NCBI RefSeq assembly: GCF_047663525.1
Contig: NC_092587.1
Location: 43,112,501 to 43,176,500, forward strand
Source of the DNA: Anas platyrhynchos
Lineage: Eukaryota > Chordata > Aves > Anseriformes > Anatidae
Direction of reading: 5' to 3'
Length of the DNA: 64,000 nucleotides
The notes below the pieces were generated by a model. That model saw only the letters and a program-made list of their open reading frames with translations, had not been told where the DNA came from and searched no databases. Positions 28,501-34,223 of the stretch are shown here, in pieces. The first letter of the stretch is position 1. Every line of letters begins with the position of its first letter. A program made the translations under genes and the position numbers.

Positions 28501-31500
28501 CTTTTAACTACTGTCAGGTGTGACAAAGCCATTGAGTTTAATGGCTAATGGTGAAAAAACAGCATAACATGAATAAAACATTGGGATGCAAGTACGTAAG
28601 GTCAGCGACTTCACTTCAGCGCTCGTTATTTCTCAATATTTGGGAAACCCATGCTACATACTCAGTAGTTTATATTTAAGCCTCTCTAGGTATGCCAGCT
28701 TATCAGTGCCCGCAGTGACATACTTCAGAGTATGCTGTTTTCCATCTGTAGTCACGACTGTATTCAGTTAGTCCAGCTTTTTACTGACATCTCAATCTAT
28801 GCAGCATTTATTTACTTATTTTTGGGTATGGTCCATGTCCAACCCAGTCTTTACCTCTTATCAGAGAAGCATGCAAGTGAACTTCAGGTTAGGTAAATTT
28901 ATTTAAGATGTTGAAAAATACCAAACCACTCATGTTAAAATAATGTGGTTTCACAGGTGCTTCACAGAGCTCTCTTTACCTGTCATTCACAGAACACTTT
29001 CACCGCAGCGGCTTTAGCAATACAACTGATTTTTAGATATCCCCATTTACCTCTAAGAACTGCAACTCGCCAGGAACACCTACAGAGCACCTGCCACGTC
29101 CCTTCTACTCCACCGCCTCGCCAGGGAACAGGAGGGCACCAGCAGGGTGGCTGGCAGAGCATCCAACATCACACCCCGGCAGGTACCGGGCAGCGAGTGA
29201 AGTACCACGCATGGAGAGGTGTCGCATGACTGCGAGTGTATCTACCCCGCTGCTCAAATTCAGACCAAGTGTTTGATCTGCCTTTTCTAATATAACTGAG
29301 GATTTTAATTTGAAGTCCCTCTTCCAACCCAAAAAGAGAACCAACCAAAAAAAATCCACCAGACTACGCAGAGGGTAACATTCTGTTGACTGGGAAATTC
29401 AAAGGCCCTTTGGTTATGTTGAACAAAATATAGAAACGGTATTTTTAGAAGCATTTTAAGATCTATTCTATTGCCAGGTAGAGCAAAATAAAAGGCAATG
29501 GGGACAGCTGAGGAAATGAGAGCTCTGCTCTACCAAGAAATGCCAGGACTGCCACACTCTAATGAAAAGCCGTGTTTTGCATATTACTAGAAACAAGAGT
29601 ATTTGTCAGAGGTGATGGGGGAGCGAAACAAAAAAAGAAGCCAAAACCCACTACTCACAAGGCCAGCAATATTTCAATGACCTTGAACCTGGCCTTGAAT
29701 TTACCAGGGTACCAGCTTCACAGAAAAGGATGCTTTTCAGTCCCTGGGAGCACTCTGGTTTAAATAAATGCTCCACTGGAATTTTTATTTCTTTGTTTTT
29801 AAAAAAGAACTAAAATGGTGTTACACTGATATTCCCAATTCTCCACCTAATCCAATAATGGAAGCCAGTATTGCTAACAGCCTTTTTTCCTTACCCTCCC
29901 CAATCCTGCCAACTTTGTTTAGATGCTTCCTCTCAGTAAGCCACTTTGAGTTCAGCACACGCAGCTCTGGATTTACAAGCTGGTTGGGTGGGGGCAATAC
30001 AGTTATCAATAAAATGCCTGCTTTCTCATGAAGCTAACGGAAACCTAGTACGCGATTGGTTTTCCTGGCTTAGGTCTTAAGTGCAACTGTCATTTAGCAT
30101 CTTTAAGCAGCTCTCACATCAGTCGTCCTTCTTCCACCGCCAGTGGAAAACGCATTCAAAAAGTACGAAAGCCGTCACCCCTTTTAAGCTTCCTGCACAG
30201 TCTTAGGTACCCTTTTGAGACAGCCATCTGGGTGCTAGCACCGGGAAGCCCTGAATTTCATGAGCACCATGTTACATTGCCAGGCTGTGTGCTCACACCA
30301 CAACAGGAAGCATTCAAAATCTGCTCGGACGAGACAAGAAAACGCTCCAAGTCAGATCCTGCATGCTGACTACTTGCTAACCGGCCTTGCTCTGGAAAGC
30401 ACCCTCTCCATAATTAAGCAGTAATTTTCCTATGAGGTTATCATGCCCCTGTTTAGAACAGCTGTAAGTATGTAGCAGGAAGCATTTATGATAACCTGGG
30501 TAGGTGAAAACTTGCTACGTTTATTTAAAATTCTAAACTCTATTAAAAAAGGTGAAAAGATGATCATATTGCCCCGGTTCCAGGAGATGACCGGCTTGTA
30601 CAAAGTAAATCCCAGTTCATATATCCTACCCAGTGCATGGGAACACAGATAATCATTAATAAAGCATGAAGCTTCAACAAACACGCAGCGTACCTGAGAG
30701 AGTACAACATGCAGAACACTAAAATTATCTGTAATCACAGTCTACCCTCAGGTGCAGCATTCTCTCGTTCATAAATGAGATTCTACACATCATACCAGGG
30801 CCTCCTCTTCCCTAGCAGTTGCCACACTATCTACATTTACGGATTGCTGCCGTTCAAACATTGCTGTGGAGCATGTAAAAAAATAAATCTGAGAGCCTGT
30901 ACACAGCGATAATTTTCCAATTCACAACGTGACCACAAAGCGATCATAAGGCTGATTGCGCCTATCTGTCTCGGGATGACTGCCTCTAGGTGTTAAAATG
31001 GGATTTTTCTTTTTTAAACAAAGGGAAAAAAAAAAAAATGGGGGAGCTCATCCGCTGGGAGCGCCTAAACCCTGCTTTTCAGAGAGCGGCGGGCAGACCC
31101 ACCCAGCCGGCCGAAATGATGGTTTGGGTCAGACTTCAGACAGCCCTAGCGACACGAGAGCCCTGCTCGGCCGCAGGAAGGGGGGCTGGGGCTGTGCAGC
31201 CTGCGCCCCCCCCGCCCGGCCGGGGCCGCCCGCTGCTCCCCGCGGGGCCGAGCCACGCGGCCGGGCCGTGCCGCGGCGCGGTTCCGCTTCTCCGGGGGCC
31301 CCGCAGGCAGCGCTCGGCGGCCGGGCCGGGCCTCCAGAGCAGCGGCGGCCGCATCGCCCCCGCGGGGCCCCGGGCCCGCTCCTAGGGCGGGCGGACAACG
31401 GCGGCGGCGGCTCCTCGGGCCCCCTCCCGGCCCCCGCCCCGGCTCCGAGCGCGGCCGCGGCCGGGGGGCGCTTACCGTCCCGGGACGTGCCCATCAGCTG

Positions 31501-31536
31501 GTCCAGCATGGCGCGCATCTGGGCCTGCGCCGACAT
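4360..31536 (-). CDS. LUC7L2: LUC7L2, LUC7-like U1 snRNP-associated splicing factor (3'-incomplete in window)
   Basis: Joined minus-strand exons: 31536-31476, 22156-22062, 11705-11607, 10733-10623, 9998-9855, 8774-8598, 6381-6290, 5448-5419, 4554-4360. All have GT/AG borders and matching phases, giving 334 complete codons plus two bases. Visible in the protein: an N-terminal LUC7 helix; a first zinc finger (C36, C44, C59, H63); a coiled-coil region about residues 86-170; a U1-type C2H2 finger (C190, C193, H209, H215); a Lys/Arg/Glu-rich helix; and an RS domain from about 260. LUC7-family proteins join U1 snRNP in the nucleus and tune 5' splice-site choice. The family member is chosen over LUC7L from the RS-domain sequence and from the neighbours FMC1 and UBN2. 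The final exon of the ~390-residue form is absent and probably lies left of position 1. Confidence 0.95.
5419..5448 (-). CDS. LUC7L2: LUC7L2 coding exon 8 (30-nt microexon)
   Basis: A 30-base exon between TTTCAG|GTCAAG and AAAAG|GTATAC. It keeps frame and encodes about ten residues (RSRSHSKHTK) that match the start of the LUC7L2 RS domain. Being a multiple of three, it could be skipped without frame loss. Confidence 0.9.
5655..5677. repeat. (TG)n microsatellite
   Basis: About 11 TG units in LUC7L2 intron 7. Confidence 0.95.
6290..6381 (-). CDS. LUC7L2: LUC7L2 coding exon 7
   Basis: Acceptor TTTTAG|AGGATT, donor AGAAG|GTAGGG. Encodes residues 230-259 plus two bases (RIVADKQEKRNQERLKRREE...), a highly charged Arg/Glu helix leading into the RS domain. 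Confidence 0.94.
8598..8774 (-). CDS. LUC7L2: LUC7L2 coding exon 6 (second zinc finger)
   Basis: Phase 0 at both ends; acceptor CCTAG|GAGGTA, donor AGG|GTAAAT. Encodes residues 171-229 with the U1-type C2H2 finger C190-x2-C193-x15-H209-x5-H215, the most conserved part of the family. Confidence 0.96.
9855..9998 (-). CDS. LUC7L2: LUC7L2 coding exon 5
   Basis: Phase 0 at both ends; acceptor TTCAAG|GCTGAA, donor GAA|GTAAGT. Encodes residues 123-170 (AERVHELNEEIGKLL...KREAE), the second half of the coiled-coil region. Confidence 0.95.
10623..10733 (-). CDS. LUC7L2: LUC7L2 coding exon 4
   Basis: Phase 0 at both ends; acceptor TTTCAG|GCAATG, donor AAA|GTAAGC. Encodes residues 86-122 (AMDHLQSFIADCDRR...), the first half of the charged coiled-coil region. 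Confidence 0.95.
11607..11705 (-). CDS. LUC7L2: LUC7L2 coding exon 3
   Basis: Phase 0 at both ends; acceptor TTTCAG|AGAATG, donor GAT|GTATGT. Encodes residues 53-85 (RMDLGECLKVHD...FFELD) and completes the first zinc finger with C59 and H63. Confidence 0.95.
11975..11994. repeat. T20 homopolymer
   Basis: Twenty consecutive T in LUC7L2 intron 2. Confidence 0.95.
16660..16680. repeat. 9-bp stem, 3-base loop hairpin
   Basis: GTTCCACTG - AGC - CAGTGGAAC, in LUC7L2 intron 2. Confidence 0.85.
18593..18622. repeat. Perfect 13-bp stem, 4-base loop hairpin
   Basis: TTAGGCTGTAAAG - TTAG - CTTTACAGCCTAA, in LUC7L2 intron 2. The arms are exactly complementary. Confidence 0.9.
22062..22156 (-). CDS. 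LUC7L2: LUC7L2 coding exon 2
   Basis: Acceptor GCAG|GTGACA and donor AACT|GTACGT. Encodes residues 21-52 (DTTRQRIKFSDD...VLSGT), including C36 and C44 of the first zinc finger. Confidence 0.95.
23818..23888 (-). other. Candidate unannotated cassette exon in LUC7L2 intron 1
   Basis: On the minus strand a strong donor, GCC|GTGAGT, ends an unusually CpG-containing block (CCCCGCATTCGCCGAGCC) inside an AT-rich intron. Two acceptors fit: ATAAAG at 23889, giving 71 nt, or TGCAAG at 23851, giving 33 nt. The 33-nt form would add 11 residues in frame (SVRKAPHSPSR). The 71-nt form shifts frame and leads to TGA in exon 3, so it would behave as a poison exon. This is inference from splice signals only. 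Confidence 0.3.
24575..24680 (-). repeat. Possible diverged CR1-like fragment
   Basis: The plus strand reads GCCCATTCCAGAGTCTGACA then AGAAAAAAAGTGCTTTTATT, resembling the reverse complement of a CR1 3' segment. Divergence is high, so the call is tentative. Confidence 0.35.
25463..25517. repeat. AT-rich inverted repeat (14-bp arms)
   Basis: ATGTATTACATTAT (25463-25476) is the exact reverse complement of ATAATGTAATACAT (25504-25517). The 27-base spacer is almost pure A/T, and repeats of AATACATCAT follow. Confidence 0.9.
31476..31536 (-). CDS. LUC7L2: LUC7L2 coding exon 1
   Basis: Starts at ATG 31536-31534 (MSAQAQMRAM...) and encodes residues 1-20 plus one base. The donor is ACG|GTAAGC. The start matches the conserved LUC7L/LUC7L2 N-terminus; longer open frames through here are CpG-island artefacts. 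Confidence 0.95.
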
Positions 31537-31891
31537 CTTGAGCGCGGCGGGGGCCCGGCCCGGCCCGGCCGCCTCACGCCGACTGCGGCCTACAAGGCCC
31601 GAGGCGCGGCGCGGCCCGAGGCCCTCCCCCTGCGCGTCACCGCGCGGGCCCGGGCGGAGCCCTGCTTCCCCGCCGAGGGCGCGGGGGGGACGCGGAGGGC
31701 AGCGAGGGCAGCGGGCGCTGCCACGGAGGGCGGAGCGGAGCGGAGCGGGGGAGCCTCTGCCCCGCGCCCGGCTCGGTGCCGCCGCCTCCCCTCCCCCCGC
31801 CGCTCCTCCCGCCTGCCACGCGCGCGCGCCGGCGCTAACGGAAACCCGCGCGCACGCGCCCCGCCCCGCCCCCTCCCCCAGCCCCCGCGCG

Positions 31892-31898
31892 GACGTCA
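31892..31898 (-). promoter_or_regulatory. CRE-like TGACGTC
   Basis: Seven of the eight bases of the CREB/ATF palindrome, in the LUC7L2 upstream region next to two CCAAT boxes. Confidence 0.4.
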
Positions 31899-31991
31899 GC
31901 GCCGCCGAGCGCTCGGCGCCCGCCCATTGGCCGCGACGCGCGGCGCGGGGATTGGCGGGGAGGCCCCCGCGGGGACCGCTCCGGGCGCCCC

Positions 31992-32002
31992 GCCGCCATC
32001 TT
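31992..32002 (-). promoter_or_regulatory. YY1-like site AAGATGGCGGC
   Basis: Exact match to the YY1 core in the sense orientation of LUC7L2, at the outer edge of its CpG island. Confidence 0.5.
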
Positions 32003-32110
32003 AGGGGGCCGCGCTCCGCGCCGCCCGCCGCCCCCCCCCCCCCCGGCCCTGAGGGGCCGCTCCGCCCGCCCGCCGCCCTCGCTGGGCTGCCGGGCACTAA
32101 CGGGGGAGGC

Positions 32111-33038
32111 CAGCGGGGGCTGGGGGGAAGCGGTTCGGCTCGCAGTGTTTCTGACAGCGCTTTGTCCTCCCTCCTGGCAAAGCCCAGCCGAGCGCGCTTT
32201 TGTTGGTGGCTCTTTATTAAGCTCCTCCCGCGGTTACAGCCCAGCCTGGCGTTTAGAGCCCCTGTCAGCCACCCCTGGTGCAGGTTTCTTATGCATCGTG
32301 CACAGAACAAGCCTCTTCTGAGAGTTGAAGCCCGTGTTTCTTATAGAAATAAACTTGCTGTTCCGGGTTGCGGGGCAATAAAACAGCATTGTTGCAGGGA
32401 CTATATATAACTCATTGTCATCCAGCTCACACATCTGGTTTAACTGGCAGGCGTCATTTCACTCATAAATGAAGCTGCTCCAGGATTCTCAGTGAAACAG
32501 GCACAAAAGGCCTAGTCTGAATGTCAACCCCGCCAAGACATTCAGAAAGCTGCAGCTCATTAGGTGGCAGTATTTTGAGTTATCACTAGGTCACTGCCAT
32601 GGATGAAAATCTTCAGGGTGGGAAGTGCTCCAGCAGCACTCACAAAACCTTCTGCTGCTTCAAAGAAAGGGCCTTTCCTTTGGAAATAGGAATTGGAATT
32701 TGGGCCTTTCCTTTTCCATTGGAAAATTCCCAATGTACAGACTATGGCAGGAAAACCCTGCAGAAAACGGGCAAATTTCACCTACAGATTTAGGGCAAGA
32801 AAACACAGTTGTAACTCCTCATGAGATCTCAGCAGTGAGGTTTTTGGCCTGATTTCCCGTTATAGGCACCCCCCTCGTTCCCTGCGGCCGCCTGTCACAC
32901 CGGGCACCCAGAGGCAGCTCAGGTACCCCCGATAACCTTGGGGAGCGGATTCCCCGTTTCTCCCCGTTACCCCCACACCCGCTGACAGCAAAGCACCACG
33001 CCACACCAAGCCAGCGGGGCCTCCCCTCCGGGGGCTCG
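32111..33038. other. Intergenic FMC1-LUC7L2 spacer
   Basis: About 0.9 kb between the FMC1 poly(A) signal and the LUC7L2 promoter. No coding exon was recognised. A block at about 32665-32725 repeats the words GGGCCTTTCC and GGAAA twice. Transcripts that fail to end at FMC1 would cross this spacer into LUC7L2. Confidence 0.7.
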
Positions 33039-33044
33039 TTTATT
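33039..33044 (-). promoter_or_regulatory. FMC1: FMC1 poly(A) signal AATAAA
   Basis: AATAAA on the minus strand nine bases after the FMC1 stop codon. If used, the 3'UTR is only about 25-45 bases. Confidence 0.75.
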
Positions 33045-33053
33045 GGGGCCGCC

Positions 33054-33248
33054 TCAGCCCTTGCCCCCGGGCTGCTGGGGCAGGCGGAAGCCCACCAGCC
33101 CGGCCACCTCCTCGGGCGAGCGCTCCCCCCGGCCGTGGTACTCGTGGTGCAGGGCGGCCAGGTGCCGCACGCTGCGCAGCAGGCACAGGTAGGTGGCGGC
33201 CTGGAAGTGCAGCTCCTGCTGGGCCCGGCACAGCTTCTCGCTGGTGAC
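33054..33248 (-). CDS. FMC1: FMC1 coding exon 2
   Basis: Acceptor CCGCAG|GTCACC; 64 codons from VTSEKLCRAQ to PGGKG, then TGA at 33056-33054. Confidence 0.95.
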   Translation of the reverse strand, partial: VTSEKLCRAQQELHFQAATYLCLLRSVRHLAALHHEYHGRGERSPEEVAGLVGFRLPQQPGGKG

Positions 33249-33485
33249 CTGCGGAGAGGAGGCGACAATGTAAAAAGAGGCGAAGTTCACCTCACGCCGC
33301 CGCCGGGAGAAAGGGGGGGGGGGGAGCCGCGGCGGCCGCCGCCGTACCCGGTGAGCGCGGAAGGCCGCCAGGAGGTGCCGGTAGGCGGCCGTGTCCCGGT
33401 AGGGCCGGCCGGGAGGGCCGCTCGCCAGCCGCAGCTCGCGGAGGAGCCCGCGGAGGGTGCGCAGCGGGGACCCCAGCGCCGCCAT
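33054..33485 (-). CDS. FMC1: FMC1, mitochondrial ATP synthase (complex V) assembly factor
   Basis: Two exons, 33485-33348 and 33248-33054, give 110 residues; I recall the human protein as about 113. The start MAALGSP at 33485 matches the family; a GTG two codons upstream is not the start. Recognisable stretches are RGLLRELR, GRPYRDTAAYRHLL, TSEKLCRAQQELHFQAA, YLCLLRS and the C-terminal LPQQPGGKG. FMC1 is a small mitochondrial protein of LYR-like type; its yeast relative is needed, with Atp12, for F1 assembly at high temperature. It lies head-to-tail between UBN2 and LUC7L2, in its own CpG island. Confidence 0.96.
   Translation of the reverse strand: MAALGSPLRTLRGLLRELRLASGPPGRPYRDTAAYRHLLAAFRAHRVRRRPPRLPPPPFSRRRREVNFASFYIVASSPQVTSEKLCRAQQELHFQAATYLCLLRSVRHLAALHHEYHGRGERSPEEVAGLVGFRLPQQPGGKG
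33249..33347 (-). other. FMC1: FMC1 intron (99 bp)
   Basis: Very small intron, GTACGG...CCGCAG, with a 12-base C run on the minus strand (G run on plus at about 33313-33324). It is close to the lower size limit for efficient vertebrate splicing. Confidence 0.93.
33348..33485 (-). CDS. FMC1: FMC1 coding exon 1
   Basis: 46 codons, MAALGSPLRT... to FRAHR, ending in phase 0 with donor CGG|GTACGG. Confidence 0.95.
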
Positions 33486-33704
33486 CTCCACGGCTGCGGA
33501 GCGCCGAGCGGAGCGATCGCGGCCCGCCCCCGATCCCCCGATTCCCCGCTCCCCCGAGCGGCCGGGGGAGAGCGGCGAGGCCGGGCCCCGGCCGCCTGCT
33601 GGGCGGGGAGGGGAGAGCGGCGGTGCTCGGGGAGGCTTCGTGCAACGAAAGTCCCGGGCAACGCCCGACCGCCCCGTCGCGGGGGCTTCGGGGTCTGCGT
33701 TTTG

Positions 33705-33801
33705 GACGCAGAAAAAAAAAAAATATTTTTTTTTAATTGAAAAAAAATATAAATAAATAAAATTTAAAGTAATTTTTAAAAAAAGGGTAAAAAAAAAAGT
33801 C
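33705..33801. repeat. A/T-rich low-complexity block
   Basis: Runs of A and T with almost no G or C, separating the FMC1 CpG island from the tRNA gene. Its right end supplies the Pol III terminator. Confidence 0.85.
33789..33798 (-). terminator. Pol III terminator (T10) of tRNA-Arg
   Basis: Ten T on the minus strand, starting four bases after the tRNA discriminator base; a canonical RNA polymerase III stop. Confidence 0.9.
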
Positions 33802-33874
33802 CACCCCAGATGGGACTCGAACCCACAATCCCTGGCTTAGGAGGCCAATGCCTTATCCATTAGGCCACTGGGGC
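33802..33874 (-). tRNA. tRNA-Arg (anticodon CCU)
   Basis: 73-base cloverleaf on the minus strand. The acceptor arm pairs GCCCCAG with CTGGGGT (first pair G-U). The A box region reads TGGCCTAATGG, the anticodon loop is CTCCTAA with anticodon CCT, and the B box is GGTTCGAGTCC. There is no intron and no encoded CCA, as expected for a eukaryotic nuclear gene. It decodes AGG. A T10 terminator follows directly. From memory human 7q34 has an Arg-CCT tRNA gene beside FMC1, which would make this a conserved position. Confidence 0.97.
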
Positions 33875-34085
33875 TGCCGCGGAGAATGCTTCGCGGCGGT
33901 GCTACTTCTGCCACCTCCCCGCCCCTCGCTCCTTCGCTGGGCGGTGCCTCCCGCCCGCCTCCCGCCGCCCGCCAGCGGGGAGCAGGGAAATGGCGGCCGC
34001 CATGAGCCGGCAGGGCAGGGCCAGGCAAGGAGGGCACGGCCGGGCCTCGAAATAACGGCCTCCGGAGGGACGGTCCCCTCCTGAT
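33875..34085. promoter_or_regulatory. Small GC-rich/CpG patch with palindromic YY1-like motif
   Basis: CpG-containing sequence directly upstream of the tRNA gene, separate from the FMC1 island. It contains the perfect palindrome ATGGCGGCCGCCAT (33990-34003), which carries a YY1-like ATGGCGGC in both directions. No coding exon assigned. It could be a regulatory patch for the tRNA, a promoter for an unannotated transcript, or a boundary behind the UBN2 3' end. Confidence 0.45.
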
Positions 34086-34217
34086 AAACCACTTTGGAAG
34101 TGCTGCCCTTGCTTCGGGGTTGCCTCAGCTGAAGGAAGCTGCAGCAACCGTTCCCCCCCATCCAATTTAACAACAAAGAGAAACGATCTCCCCCCCCCCA
34201 ACATCCCCAACCACATC
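34086..34217. other. Short spacer between UBN2 poly(A) signals and GC patch
   Basis: Contains a C run at about 34191-34199; nothing else recognised. Confidence 0.6.
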
Positions 34218-34223
34218 TTTATT
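34218..34223 (-). promoter_or_regulatory. UBN2: Distal UBN2 poly(A) signal AATAAA
   Basis: AATAAA on the minus strand. A second copy lies 50 bases upstream in transcript order (34273-34268). They are the last such signals before the tRNA gene. Confidence 0.6.

Larger units (their letters stand above)
22157..31475 (-). other. LUC7L2: LUC7L2 intron 1 (9.3 kb)
   Basis: First intron, typical of a site for promoter-proximal regulation. It holds a possible cassette exon (23818-23888), a weak CR1-like fragment (about 24575-24680) and an AT-rich inverted repeat (25463-25517). The last part, above about 31040, merges into the CpG island. No other gene recognised. Confidence 0.8.
31040..32110. promoter_or_regulatory. 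LUC7L2: LUC7L2 CpG-island promoter
   Basis: About 1 kb of very CpG-dense sequence covering LUC7L2 exon 1 and its upstream region. It contains GC boxes near 31860, a CRE-like GACGTCA (31892-31898), two inverted CCAAT boxes (31926-31930 and 31951-31955), a YY1-like AAGATGGCGGC on the minus strand (32002-31992) and a run of 14 C (32031-32044). The CCAAT boxes suggest a start near 31.85 kb, while YY1 sites often sit just inside the transcript and suggest one near 32.0 kb. The start site is therefore unresolved. Confidence 0.8.
32870..33690. promoter_or_regulatory. FMC1: FMC1 CpG island and promoter
   Basis: CpG-dense sequence covers both FMC1 exons and about 200 bp upstream of the ATG, then stops sharply at the A/T-rich block beginning near 33710. 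The promoter should lie between 33490 and 33690. No TATA box seen. Confidence 0.75.

Noticed and set aside
30998-32410. 470-codon plus-strand open frame and overlapping 393-codon minus-strand frame
   Set aside because: Open only because the CpG island lacks stop codons. Composition is Ala/Gly/Pro/Arg with no domain. The minus-strand frame contains the true LUC7L2 exon 1 only at its LUC7L2-like 20 residues.
33486-33491. Upstream GTG as FMC1 start (MEMAALG)
   Set aside because: The codon is GTG, and the family start is MAALGSP at the ATG two codons later.
33135-33740. 201-codon plus-strand open frame
   Set aside because: Antisense shadow of FMC1 exons in a GC-rich island; no recognisable protein.
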